Origin: Liquidambar formosana
Lineage: Eukaryota > Streptophyta > Magnoliopsida > Saxifragales > Altingiaceae
DNA length: 64,000 bases
Direction of reading: 5' to 3'
Assembly (NCBI GenBank): GCA_039720395.1
Contig: CM077833.1
Location: forward strand, 2,612,297-2,676,296
Under the pieces are notes generated by a model, which searched no databases, was not told where the DNA came from, and saw only the letters and a list, made by a program, of their open reading frames with translations. Each line of letters starts with the position of its first letter. The first letter of the stretch is position 1. Both the position numbers and the translations under genes were made by a program. Shown here in pieces: positions 45,801 to 58,830 of this stretch.

Positions 45801-47459
45801 TGCTGGGAATCGAACAAGAGGGAAAAATACAAAGGCGGAATATAAAAATTTTTCCTACGATTCCCAATCCCATGAATCTAACTATGCATAACACAAAATC
45901 AAACCCTAACTACGAAGAGGGTTAGAACACTTACAGAATTTTTGTCTTCTCCGTTTTGCTCCAAGCTTCGACTCCGGACAGCGGTGAAATGAGCAGCCCA
46001 AGTGTGCTGCCTCCAACGGTATCCACACCTAGCTAGAGCTTCAAGTCCTTTCTTTCTTCTTCCTTGTTGTTGCTAGAGGTGGAGAAGAGAGAGAGAGAGA
46101 AGAGAGCCTCCAAGGGGCTGGACGGCTAGGGTTTATTGTGCAAGCCTATTTTGCCATGTCACACATAAGTGTGACTTATATAGGCAGCCCACTAAAGGGG
46201 GCTAGCCATGGGGAAGAAACCCTAATAGGGTTATGTGTAATTACACTTAATTGCACATTAACCCCTATTATTTGTATCAAATACAAATAGGCCTATAAAG
46301 AACTATTCTTTATACACTAAAACCCTTTCTCTCATAGACTTTAAAGCCCTTCTTGCATGATCAGTGTGTGACCCATTGGGTTCACATCATTAAGTAGTAG
46401 GAATAGCACGAGGTGTGCACAATGGAACTCTTTCCATTTAGGGTCTAATTGGAACTCCTTCCAATTCCCTAATTGATTATAACTCACTTATATCAATTAG
46501 GGCTTCTACTAACCATGAGTAACACCTAGCATATGGCTCATGGTGTGGTCCTTAATGAGGTGAATAGTCATTTACAACGAGCCCTTCTGTTATAGTTTAT
46601 AGGTTACAATTGCATCCTTCCTTCAACACAATGTCTCCAATTGAACTAATAGGACATGGAAGTCTGTCAAGTCCCTAGTTCAATTACTTTATACTCATTC
46701 ATAGATATCAACTCATTGATGAACTCATGAAACTCTTTTCATATTCATCCTACCATGGCCATGGATTTAATGAGTTATATTATGAATGCTATATGAGACA
46801 TTCTCTCTCTTTTTCCTGAGAGTGATGGATCCCTTGTTGATCACTCACATGCCTTCATACACATAGCAGTAGGGCCAATGAACACCTTTGCAGACCCCTG
46901 AATAGGATCTGCACTTAGTGTTATCAAACTTCTAAAGCTACATGCATAAGGCAACTATGGTGTCTCAGGTCTAAGGATTACTTGTACCACTATAACAATG
47001 AGAAACTGATTGACAGGCAGGATAAAACTCCATTCAGTTTATCTCATATCTTTGGTCACATTCAGTGTACCTATTCTTATAATAGGCACCCACTTGTTGG
47101 TTGTAGTGTCTCCACACAAATAGCTTGAGACTAGCTATCCTCCTATAGAGTCAACCTAACAAGTGCTAGTCCTATGGTTCATTACTGTCCATCATAGTGA
47201 ACCTTCAACTAGGAATGCTTAAGGAGTTTAGTACAGAGATATATCTATAGTCTCAAAATTACAACTCTTTGTAATTCCATATTCTCAACTCTAACTCCAT
47301 GGACATATTATGTAAATATAAATGATGCATATAAACATAATAGAATAAGCCCTTTTATTAAATCAATAATAAATGTGACATACATAAATGAAATCAAATG
47401 ATTGTTCCTAATCCCTAAACAATCATCTCTATGATTGGCTCTAGGGCATAATCCTAACA
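45801..47459 (-). repeat. 3' LTR of Copia element F
   Basis: On the + strand it starts TGCTGGGAATCGAACAAGAG and ends GCATAATCCTAACA. A TATA box (TATATAA, - strand) lies at 46176-46182. Confidence 0.95.
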
Positions 47460-47471
47460 ATCTCCCACTTG
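47460..47471 (-). promoter_or_regulatory. Polypurine tract of Copia F
   Basis: CAAGTGGGAGAT on the - strand, identical to that of E. Confidence 0.85.
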
Positions 47472-47479
47472 CACTAAAG

Positions 47480-50250
47480 CCAATCGACCATGTATCGCAT
47501 ACTTATCTTCTCAAGATGTTGGTCTTAGACATAACAAATTATGTTTTAAAGCTTTAGTTAGTAGGTCTACAAAAACTTATGTAGATAATATCTTCTGTAA
47601 TGTATCTATTACCTCTTCTAATGATTCCTCTAATCACTTGGAATTGTCGCTCTATGTGTTTGGACTTTTGATGAGACCGTGATTCCTATACTTGAGATAT
47701 AGACCCATTGCTGTCACAAAACAAGGTGTGGGCAACTCAATGGAAGGAACAACTCCAAGTTCTAAATGAACTTATAGATCCAAACAATCTCCTAGACAAT
47801 GCGACAATTAATTCACCCTTAATAATGGAATCCACTGTATCTTTCATACAATTCTTCCATTAAGTATTTCACCAACTAAAGTGAATATAAAATATACCCC
47901 ATATGGATGATATCCAAATCCATATACCCATCTACTATGAGTTTAAAATTTCCATATACAATCCAATATTCCAAATTTGAATTGACTGATAACTATTTGT
48001 AACAATTACAACATAATAGATATCAGGTTCAATACATAGTGTAGAATAAGGCTTCTTAACACTTTAAGAACCTCACTTGTGTTATCCTAGGGCACATGCC
48101 CTTGAATAATGAATTCTTATCTGAAGTAAATCAGACCTCCCTTAGAATTCTCCATGTTGAACTCCTTCAACATTTCAACTATGTTTGATGATTTGGAGAT
48201 ACTTAGCAATCTATATGATCTATCTCTATAGATCTCATTGGATGCTTCTGCCAAATCTTTCATGAATTAATTTTTCTCCAAAAACCAAAACTTTACATTA
48301 GATAACATTCATATATCATTCATAATGATTATGATGTCATCTATACTTAGGATAAAGAAAAACGATCGCACTCCCACTAACCTTTTATACACTCATGATC
48401 CATCTATACAATGAGAGAAATCAAACAATTTGATTACTTCAACTTTATAGATGTTCTAATTATGAGAACCTTGTAGTCTATTAATAGACTTCTATAACTT
48501 ACACACTTTTATGGTTTTTCACCATTTGATATAACATCTTTATATCCTTTTTGACATATCTCATATTCAAAATGTGTGTTTATAGATAACAAGATCCAAA
48601 TGGATTTCAGCTTAACTATTATCACACAAGTTTCTTTATAGACAACTTTTTGCCTATGTTGAAAACATTCTTAAATAGCCAAGCCTTTTAGGTCTCTACC
48701 TATCCATATTGGATTTAATGACTCTTAGTCATTTCTCGAGTTGATGTGAAACATCGTCTAGTCATAATCAATAGGATTATCTTGGTGATCTTTATCACCA
48801 AAGAACAATTCTTTCACATTCTAATAGAGATACAATATCTCTCTTATGTTAAGAAATATCCAATTTGATCTATGAAAAGATTGTAGTGTAGTTAAGGGTT
48901 TTGTCTCAACAGAGACAAGGGTTGGATCTTTGTTCGTTTGTGGCTTTACAGACAATTCTATAAATTCTATCTACTTTTGCATCTTTCTTGAATGAACTCT
49001 TTCTCAAGAAAATCCAGCAAACATCCTAATGGACAAATTTTGTTCATTAGGGTAATAGAAATACTATCCCAACCACTTTTGGGATATACCACAATTCAAC
49101 ACTTACTTGACCTTATTTCCAGATTGTCTACATTATGTTTCCAGACATACGTAGCATAAGCCCAAGCCTTAACTACTTTAAGTTGGGTTTCTTCCCATAT
49201 CATATCTGATATAATTGGGACAAAACTGGAGTGAACCCTAAATTATCAATATGTAGCAATTTTAAGGTATATCCTAGATGGATACATTAGTAAAACTCAT
49301 CATGGATCAAACCATATCTTAATAGGGTTCAATTCGTTCTCTTAGATTCACCATTGAGCTATGGTATTCTAAGATGAGTCTACTGTAATTGAATGCATGC
49401 TCTACATGACTATATACATCACAATGTATTAGTCAAATTATAAATGTAACTCTTTCACTTCACCAAGTAAAAGATGGGTTTGGTCATCTCATAACCAAGT
49501 CATAATCGTTACATTTAAATGAGAGTCTCTACATCTCTTGTATTCTCAGAATACGTTGCATTCGCTCTAATTAGTCATTTAAATTCAGAAATCAAATTTC
49601 TAGAATGTCTTAAATGACCTAGTTAAGAAATAAGTTCCCAAAATTAATCTAGCAACTCTTGCTCTATTAAAATTTTAAAAGGTAACTTATTATCTACTTA
49701 ACTTTCTGCTTCGATTTAGATTACACTAGAATCCAAAAACCAAGAAGCAAAACTAACCAACAATTTAGTTTAGAGCATTGAACCAAAACTTCAAAAGTTT
49801 GGTTCTTCTAGGAAGACTGATACTTTATCAAGTTCCCTTTACAATACCTTATGTTTACTACAAAATAATTATATTTCTTTGTCTTTGACTTTTCAAGACT
49901 TGATTTCCTCTATGCTTCCATTTTAAATCACATCTAGCTTCTCAAGCTATTCTATGTGATTAATCATTTTTCAAAAGAATGATTGTTAATAAACAACTTT
50001 TATTATATCCTAGTCCAGAAGAAGTCCTTTATAAGTACTATACTTTATAGTATTATTTTACTCACCATACAACCTTTGTATGTGATGTAGGACATCAAAG
50101 GCACTTGCATTTACTAATTTTGCTTCTGAAGCTCATTAGTCATCAATAATATCATATAGCATGGCAACAAGATGCCAATTGCGCATAGTGTCTTTTTCTT
50201 CTTAGGATGTTTTATGGAGGGCCTTTAATAAAAGGCATAATAGCATATAA
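47480..50250 (-). pseudogene. Eroded Copia pol in element F
   Basis: Mirror of the eroded region in E: the RT active-site trace is at about 48338-48356 (- strand SIDDI, with YVDDI expected) and the RNase H end lies next to the polypurine tract. No long frame. It shares the breaks of E where I compared them, so the decay predates both insertions. Confidence 0.6.
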
Positions 50251-50509
50251 ACAATCTTTTGAAGTTGAGAACAATTCTCAATTTCCTAAGTCAATCAAAG
50301 AAATCGGGTTTAGTCAAACTATCAATATCCTATATATTAGGAAATAGGGGTTTTGAGGTGAGTAATTAGGTAATCTACATAAACAGAGAATTAGATTTCA
50401 TTTTTATCCATAATGATTGGGTCTTTAATCATATGGTACCTCCCACTATTTTATCAAATTCCATACACCCTCTAATGGAATTCGGGAATCTCATTCCTAA
50501 TGGGGATTG

Positions 50510-50850
50510 GGGTCCCACTGTGACCTAGAAGCCTCACATGTTAGTTTCTTGACTTCTAACCCACAATAAGAAGACAACTCTTTGTCTATTGCTTCATAAG
50601 CAAATTCCAATCGTTTTGCCTCTAGGGTACATACTCCTCACATGTTAGTTTCTTGGAATACTTCCCTAGTTAAGTTAAGCCCATCATTCACACAGGTATG
50701 TTTCACCAAATATATACCTCACATGTTAGTTTCTTGGTATATACCAGCTTAGGCACCCCATGATATCTACATATGTGATAGTTTCAAGTAATGTCTTTAA
50801 TATGGGTAGCTCCTACATGTCTGCAGCCAGGTACCCACATTAAGGGACGT
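50510..50850 (-). repeat. String of shared-loop hairpins in Copia F
   Basis: CCTCACATGTTAGTTTCTTG appears three times (about 50531, 50637 and 50719), the reverse complement of the core in E. The flanks differ between copies and are again self-complementary. In the copy with AGAAGTC on one arm the change gives a G-T pair, so the stem is kept. A degenerate fourth copy lies at about 50760-50815. Confidence 0.75.
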
Positions 50851-53842
50851 TAGATGATCCTATAATGATGGAAGGCAATGAAGAATTCATTCCCCAATGA
50901 CTTCTCCATTTTCAACTTAATATTAAATAAGAGGGGTTTTAAAGGGTCTCATCAAATTAACATGCATCCTATGTATCAAAATTTAAACATATAAATTATG
51001 CTATTTATAATCATACATCTCATGCTATTATAAATCATACATCGCATGCTATTATATATCAACATATATAAAGTACCATATTTTGATATTAGTCCCTAAG
51101 TGAATAGGTAACATATACCAAACTATGGTATTGGAGCTAATACAATTATCTCATAAATTAAAGCTCCCACTATGATGATTATGGACTTTAAGAAGATTCA
51201 ATCCAAGCCAATAGATTGAATCCTAGGTCTATGGTGGGTGTAGGTGATCGTAAAATAAACCATTCGTAACATGCATGCTTTCTTGAAAAACTTCTCTAAG
51301 CTTTCAAGTCCTTCAATCTGCTCCCTTGGCTTGATGGTCTCCACCATTGGCTTGTTGGTCCCCACCATTGGCTTGTTGGGCTCCATCATACTCCTTTGGG
51401 TCCACCATGCTCCTTAGTGCACTCTCGATTACATAACATTTACATAATATATAGAAAGGGATACATAAGGGGAATGTGGGGTACATAAGAGAATGATAGA
51501 GAGAGAGGGAAGGTGGCATGCAAGCCCCAAATAATAAATTACATCACCATAATAAAATTACAACTCTTGAAAAATTATTACAACCCATTCATAAGACGGC
51601 CAATCACAATTGGTTTAAGGGGTATAGTCCATAATCATCATCCAAACACAGACATACAATCTCATTGCATAATGTAAAGAAAAACTGTAAGCATTAAAAC
51701 ATATGGGCATTATGGTAATTCTCTTGAATGATTTACATTAATCTTATTAATGCATCCTAATCTTATTAGGTTTTAACAAAATATCTAGAATTAAATAAAG
51801 TCTTAACATTTAAGACATTACAGTTTCAATTAATCAAATTAATTTAAAACATGTAAAGTTTCCTAAAATAATTCTAATATCCAATATTAGGGTTTCCTTA
51901 ATTAAACAAAACAATTTCATTTAATTAAGAATTTCCAGATTTTAATTTAATCCCTAATTGTGTTTTAAACCATTTAAAACATTATAAAATTAATCAATAT
52001 TAATTAAATAATTAATATAGGAATTAAATAAAATCATTAAAATGATGAATTAGTGTATTAGGGTTTCCTAAAACCCTAAACCCTAAATGCATAACCCTAA
52101 ACCCTAAATGCAAGCCCTAATCATTAAATGCCTTATGATTGGTCATTTAATGTCCAATCATTAAAACCCTAGGTTCATATGGTATTTAATAAAAGGGATT
52201 AGGGTTTAATTAATGCCAAATAGGGTATTAATTACCCTTAATTAATTACACTAATTAGGGTTTCCAAAACCCTAACCCTAGACATCATTAATGGTATTAA
52301 TTATGCCCTAACAATCAATAACCATGATTGGTCATTTAATGACCAATCATTAACTCTTAATTAAGGTAATTAATATTCCAATTAGGGTTTTAATTAATGC
52401 CATAATGAAATTAGGGTTTCATCATTAACTCAAAATTAGGGTTTCATCCTTAACTCTATGCAGCCGTCACTACCAGGGGGCTGCCTGAGCTTGGCTAGGC
52501 TGCCATGGCCACCAACGACTGTGGGAGGCCATGGCCAGTCATGGGAGAACATCCTAGGGGTGTGGGACAAGCCTCTGGACACATGAGAAGTGGTGGAAGT
52601 GGCTGCCATCATCAAGAACAATCAGGGTTTCCAAAACCCATTGCTGGAGCCATTGTTGCAGACCTTGAAGGTCACAATAGCTTCTAAATCCTTACCAATT
52701 TGACTCCTCCATTGAAACCAGCTTTTGTATCATGTCCCTACATGAAATACTAAGCTCATAGAAGAGGTTTGGATGATCAAATCATCACCAATTGTTCTAA
52801 ACAATTAAAACAACAGTAGGCTGCCCAGAATTTGACAGCATACTGTCCATGGTCAGAAATTGGTTTAAAACCCAGCAAGATGAATGAATTAGGCTACCAA
52901 ACGAATTTTCCCAGTATCCTACATGTCTTAGGAAACTAATGCAATTGGTTTCATGCAATTTGGAGTTCCCTAACTCAAGTTCTAATCAAAACTCCATTGA
53001 TGACTTTTCTACAGAGAAAATCTGCTATGCTGTTCATGAAAAATTTTCAAACTTTTTGAATCTTTTTCCATCAAAACCTTTTTGAAACTTAAAGAAAATC
53101 ATATACGCATGATATATAATGATCTTACAATGATCTTCCATCATAAATACAGCAGCTTTAATTAGAATTAATTGCAAGAACCTTAGGGTTCTAAAACCCA
53201 GATTCAGCCTCCATGGTGTTCTTCTCCTTCTTCCTTCTGTTCTAGCATCTTAATCCAATTATGATGCATCTAAATGCTTGGGAACCTTTCCCTACCATGT
53301 CTAGAACATAACCCAAGTGGTGGCAACCATTGCCATGCCTTTGATCTCCATCAATAACTCAAAGTTGTGGCTATTGCATCATTCCCGAGCAAAACTGTCT
53401 TTCTAGACAGCCTGTAGTAAAAAATTCATAACTTTCACTACAGAACTCGGATTGACGAACCGTTTGTTGGGTTGGAAAGCTTATTCGAAGAGCTTTCTAA
53501 CCATATATGGCTCAAAAATTTTGGAGAAGAACTCTGAATTCGGCATGCAAAACAAGATGACGGTTTTTCATGACTACCATGAAAACTGTTCATAACAGTT
53601 TTATAAAACCTTAGAATCCTTATTCTTCTTCTCCAAACTCAAACCCTATGCAACCTATTGCATCCGTGGCTACACTTAACCATCAATTAGAACAGGAGTA
53701 GAAGAGAATTGACCTAGGGTTCCAAACCCTAGGTTCAGCCATGGAGGAAAACCAATTATGCAGAAAAATTTTCCAGATTTTTGAATCATTCAACTATACC
53801 ATAATTACCAGCCCATATGTATTTTGTATTATGCATAAACCT
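50850..53842 (-). other. Leader and upstream internal region of Copia F
   Basis: Counterpart of 15907-18890 in E, with the same short tandem repeat (51330-51400), telomere-like CCCTAAA runs (52070-52115) and no recognisable gag gene. Confidence 0.6.
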
Positions 53843-53856
53843 GGCTCTGATACCAC
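53843..53856 (-). promoter_or_regulatory. Primer-binding site of Copia F (initiator Met-tRNA)
   Basis: On the - strand GTGGTATCAGAGCC, directly inside the 5' LTR. Confidence 0.92.
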
Positions 53857-55515
53857 TGCTGGGAATCGAACAAGAGGGAAAAATACAAAGGCGGAATATA
53901 CAAATTTTTCCTACGATTCCCAATCCCATGAATCTAACTATGCATAACACAAAATCAAACCCTAACTACGAAGAGGGTTAGAACACTTACAGAATTTTTG
54001 TCTTCTCCGTTTTGCTCCAAGCTTCGACTCCGAACAGCGGTGAAATGAGCAGCCCAAGTGTGCTGCCTCCAACGGTATCCACACCTAGCTAGAGCTTCAA
54101 GTCCTTTCTTTCTTCTTCCTTGTTGTTGCTAGAGGTGGAGAAGAGAGAGAGAGAGAAGAGAGCCTCCAAGGGGCTGGACGGCTAGGGTTTATTGTGCAAG
54201 CCTATTTTGCCATGTCACACATAAGTGTGACTTATATAGGCAGCCCACTAAAGGGGGCTGGCCATGGGGAAGAAACCCTAATAGGGTTATGTGTAATTAC
54301 ACTTAATTGCACATTAACCCCTATTATTTGTATCAAATACAAATAGGCCTATAAAGAACTATTCTTTATACACTAAAACCCTTTCTCTCATAGACTTTAA
54401 AGCCCTTCTTGCATGATCAGTGTGTGACCCATTGGGTTCACATCATTAAGTAGTAGGAATAGCACGAGGTGTGCACAATGGAACTCTTTCCATTTAGGGT
54501 CTAATTGGAACTCCTTCCAATTCCCTAATTGATTATAACTCACTTATATCAATTAGGGCTTCTACTAACCATGAGTAACACCTAGCATATGGCTCATGGT
54601 GTGGTCCTTAATGAGGTGAATAGTCATTTACAAAGAACCCTTCTGTTATAGTTTATAGGTTACAATTGCATCCTTCCTTCAACACAATGTCTCCAATTGA
54701 ACTAATAGGACATGGAAGTCTGTCAAGTCCCTAGTTCAATTACTTTATACTCATTCATAGATATCAACTCATTGATGAACTCATGAAACTCTTTTCATAT
54801 TCATCCTACCATGGCCATGGATTTAATGAGTTATATTATGAATGCTATATGAGACATTCTCTCTCTTTTTCCTGAGAGTGATGGATCCCTTGTTGATCAC
54901 TCACATGCCTTCATACACATAGCAGTAGGGCCAATGAACACCTTTGCAGACCCCTGAATAGGATCTGCACTTAGTGTTATCAAACTTCTAAAGCTACATG
55001 CATAAGGCAACTATGGTGTCTCAGGTCTAAGGATTACTTGTACCACTATAACAATGAGAAACTGATTGACAGGCAGGATAAAACTCCATTCAGTTTATCT
55101 CATATCTTTGGTCACATTCAGTGTACCTATTCTTATAATAGGCACCCACTTGTTGGTTGTAGTGTCTCCACACAAATAGCTTGAGACTAGCTATCCTCCT
55201 ATAGAGTCAACCTAACAAGTGCTAGTCCTATGGTTCATTACTGTCCATCATAGTGAACCTTCAACTAGGAATGCTTAAGGAGTTTAGTACAGAGATATAT
55301 CTATAGTCTCAAAATTACAACTCTTTGTAATTCCATATTCTCAACTCTAACTCCATGGACATATTATGTAAATATAAATGATGCATATAAACATAATAGA
55401 ATAAGCCCTTTTATTAAATCAATAATAAATGTGACATACATAAATGAAATCAAATGATTGTTCCTAATCCCTAAACAATCATCTCTATGATTGGCTCTAA
55501 GGCATAATCCTAACA
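53857..55515 (-). repeat. 5' LTR of Copia element F
   Basis: 1659 bp, nearly identical to 45801-47459. TATA box at 54232-54238 on the - strand. Flanked outside by CAAGG (55516-55520). Confidence 0.95.
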
Positions 55516-55947
55516 CAAGGCAAAAAGTATAGCCTGCCTTGCCTTGGCCAAAGAAGGAAAGAGAAGCCATGCCAACCACAGCTAAGGCAAGGCAAGGATT
55601 GGCAAGCCATGCAATGCGGGGTCCTAGGCCAAGTCCAAGGGCAAGGCCAATGCAATGCAAGTCCAAGGCAAAAAGTATAGCCTGCCTTGCCTTGGCCAAG
55701 GAAGGAAAGAGAAGACATGCCAACCACTGCTAAGGCAAGGCAAGGAATGGTAAGCCATGCAATGCGGGGTCCTAGGCCAAGTCCAAGGGCAAGGCCAATG
55801 CAATGCAAGGCCAACCCAATGCTAGTCCAAGGCAAAAAGTATAGCCTGCCTCGCCTTGGCCAAGGAAGGAAAGAGAAGACATGCTAACCACAGCTAAGGC
55901 AAGGCAAGGAATGGCAAGCCATGCAATGCAAGGTCCTAGGCCAAGTC
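55516..55947 (+). repeat. IGS subrepeats, about 150-bp unit
   Basis: Nearly three units of 147-165 bp, each with GCCTTGCCTTGGCCAAGG, a purine-rich GGAAAGAGAAG, CAACCACAGCTAAGGC and GCGGGGTCCTAGGCC. A further unit lies before Copia F (about 45640-45800) and another after the solo LTR (58551-58720). Differences between units are few. Ends with TSD AAGTC (55943-55947). Confidence 0.88.
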
Positions 55948-58550
55948 TGTCACGACCCAAATTAATTAAGCCGTGATCAATAATAATAAAACGAGCTTTA
56001 TTTGAACCAATCTTTTGATAAAACGTGGATGACACGTGTTAAAATCCTCAACATTTTAAAAATTTTCGGCATGACCCATCCGTAGATAGGACATACCATC
56101 GTGAAAACCTGTTATAAAATCCATACATAAAATTTCCTGTCATCCATGGTAGTGGTATCATCCCATGCGTCGCATTCCACATACACACAACCATAAGTAA
56201 TTAAAATTACAACCAGGATTAAATTTTCATTTACATTGGCCCAATAAAATGAATTAATACATATTCTCCCCCTTAAATTACATCAATAATTAACATAAGT
56301 AATTTCCCATTAAGAGCATCCCCGTGTAAAGCATAAATCCACCTGAAAATAATCTCTGAAAAACATGGAAATAAATAGGTGTGAGTCCGACGACTCAGTA
56401 GATACAATTTAACATAGTAAACTAAAGCAATGATATAAATAAAACCGATTATATCATTTACATCAAAATATACCAACCGAGTATATTATAAATCCCAAAA
56501 TAAGTTATAACCCATAACTTAAAATAAATAATGCATAATGCCCAATGCATGTGACTCATGTCCAATTTACATTAAATCCATTTATTACCGACCACTCCCG
56601 CAGGAGTCTTCGCGCGGAAACGGAGGATTTAAACCCAACCTCCAAGAGGACAACACAAGGGTTCCTACCTGGAACCGGAAAGTAGCCTCTGATTCGGGAA
56701 CACAAGGGTTCCTACCTGGAACCGGAAAGTACCCCAGGACCAAAGGAATGGAAAACACCGCAAAGTCCCATTGACTGCAAGTAGTCCAATTCCAATGACC
56801 CCTTTTTATGCAATACTTTTACCCAGTATTCATTAAGTCCATTTAATGCATGATTATGCCCAACATGCAGTGCAATAAACCATAAAATGATTTTATAACC
56901 AAAATCATCTCGAAAGTATGCTATATAAGTCATAATCAAATAACATCATAATTATACCCAAAATTGTAATCAACAACATAATTTCTCTTTATGATTATAA
57001 CCTTGAAATCATAATCGAAAACCTTGCATAAACAGGGAAAGTAACCGTAAAATCCCTACATCTATATTCCATAGGATGTATACAACTGACCAAACTTATT
57101 AATAAACATAATTCCAATTTATGTTGTCAAATACCCAAAGTTCTCTTTCAAGATTTATTCCATAAATCATTTATATACATATTCTAAGCCCATGGATACC
57201 AATTACTATGATAATATATACCATATTATCATGTCAATAGTTTAAACCTATGTAAATTGCACCTACCTCCATGAAACGTGTAGAAAAATGCGATCTTGAT
57301 GTTATGGGTGTGTAGATCCAAGCCTAGGATGCACATGTATGCCCTCAATCCAAGCCCTAGCTCCCAAATGCCATGCTTGATGAAAATAATGGAGATTCCA
57401 ACTCCAAAATGGGACCAAACCTCACAAATACCATGAATAAACACAAAATGTAAGGATATGATAACCCAATCCCAAAAGAAATGAAAACCCTAACTTTATA
57501 CATGAGAAATTACCTCTCAAATCCGAAATAGAGGTAAACAATGAGTGAATCCAAGCTAGAAATGTCGAAATCCAAGCTCCCTATGCATGAAAACCCATAA
57601 AAATGGAGGGAGAAGCCCTTTCTCTCTCCACCGTCCCCTCTCTCTTTCTCTCCTATCCTTTCTCTCTCTCTATATGGCTGGAAATATGGAGAAGAGTCTA
57701 GAATTTTATAGATGAAAGGGTTTATATAGAAAAAGGGGAGCAAAAGGGTCATTTTCATCATTTTTGAAAACTGTCCGCCGACACTTTCAGACGGCTGAAA
57801 ACTATTTTCAGCCGGCTGAAATGCCCAACACAAAATAACCCTTCTCTGGAATTTTCAGTCGGCTGACATGAACTTTCAGCCGGCTGAAAATTGACTTTCA
57901 GACGGCTGAAACATGTTTCAGCCGTCTGAAATGCACAGACAGCCCAAAAATAAACAGTCAGTCAGCAACCCTCCATCAGCACAGACATCAGCCTTATTTT
58001 CATCCAAAACATTTAAGTAATCATCTCCATTTTTATATTATCCTTTTACTTTAAGTTATTTAATGAAAATAAGCAAATAACCCCCCATTTGAATCCAAAT
58101 AAAATATCAGAAAAATCAAATACCCAATATATCAAAATCTCATTTCCAAGTTTTAGTACAAAATCCGTCGCCCGACAGATTTTCCTAAAACAAACATGTG
58201 AGGAAACCAATCCAAACATGCTAATAAAATCCCATAAAATCACCAATGTCTTATAATATTATAAACTCCCATTACCGCCAAAAATTATCCTTTAAAACGA
58301 AGATTTACGAAAATTCACTTTTTCCCCCCACTTAGCCAAATTTCAGCAGCTTAAACCCTCAAGTTGCAAATAAGGCTAAACGCACCCGAAAGATACTCAA
58401 TGCACAAAACAAGCATCAAAACGCATCCAACATCATAATATTATACACATGCACTACCCATGCATGAAGTCATTCGAAAAATCAAGGGATTAGTCACGTT
58501 AATCATAGATTAAACCCTTAATACCCTATTTAAAAATTACGGGTATTACA
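55948..58550. repeat. Solo LTR, chromovirus-like Gypsy, 2603 bp
   Basis: Starts TGTCACGACCCAAATTAATT and ends TACGGGTATTACA, the form typical of Tekay/Del-type chromovirus LTRs on the + strand. Flanked by the 5-bp duplication AAGTC (55943-55947 and 58551-58555). No internal region, so it is a recombination remnant. Interior is AT-rich with one duplicated stretch (GGGTTCCTACCTGGAACCGG, at about 56660 and 56710) and a palindrome cluster at 57775-57931. Confidence 0.9.
57775..57931. repeat. Palindrome cluster TTTCAGCCGGCTGAAA
   Basis: Five or more copies of TTTCAG(C/A)CGGCTGAAA. Several are perfect 16-bp palindromes. At 57896-57931 two imperfect ones join into a perfect 36-bp palindrome centred on CATG. 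Located in the upstream part of the solo LTR if it is read on the - strand. Confidence 0.9.
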
Positions 58551-58830
58551 AAGTCCAAGGGCAAGGCCAATGCAATGCAAGGCCAACCCAATGCAAGTCC
58601 AAGGCCAAAAGTATAGCCCGCCTTGCCTTGGCCAAGGAAGGAAAGAAAATCCATGCCAACCACAGCTAATGCAAGGCAAGGCAAGGAATGGCTGGCCATA
58701 CAATGCGGGGTCCAAGGCATAGCAACGCCAAGGCCAAGCCAAGCCCAAGGGTATGGCAACGCCAAGGCCAAGCCAAGTCCAAGGGCAAGGCCAATGCAAG
58801 GCCAACACAATGCAAGGCCAAGGCAGTGTA
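58551..58830 (+). repeat. IGS subrepeat and transition region
   Basis: Resumes the IGS after the solo LTR with its target duplication. One more unit of about 150 bp, then a diverged stretch with AAGGCCAAGCCAAG words leading into the 37-bp array. Confidence 0.85.

Larger units (their letters stand above)
45801..55515 (-). mobile_element. Complete Copia element F, 9715 bp, sister of E
   Basis: LTRs of 1659 bp at 53857-55515 (5') and 45801-47459 (3'), primer-binding site and polypurine tract in place, target duplication CAAGG at 45796-45800 and 55516-55520. The LTRs differ at about seven positions by eye, so F is younger than E. The interior is collinear with E's and equally eroded. It is inserted in an IGS subrepeat. 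LTR ends differ slightly from E (CCCAGCA instead of CCCAACA). Confidence 0.95.

Noticed and set aside
45114..45925. Frames on both strands over the 25S end and IGS
   Set aside because: They overlap rRNA and IGS repeats and run into the Copia LTR.
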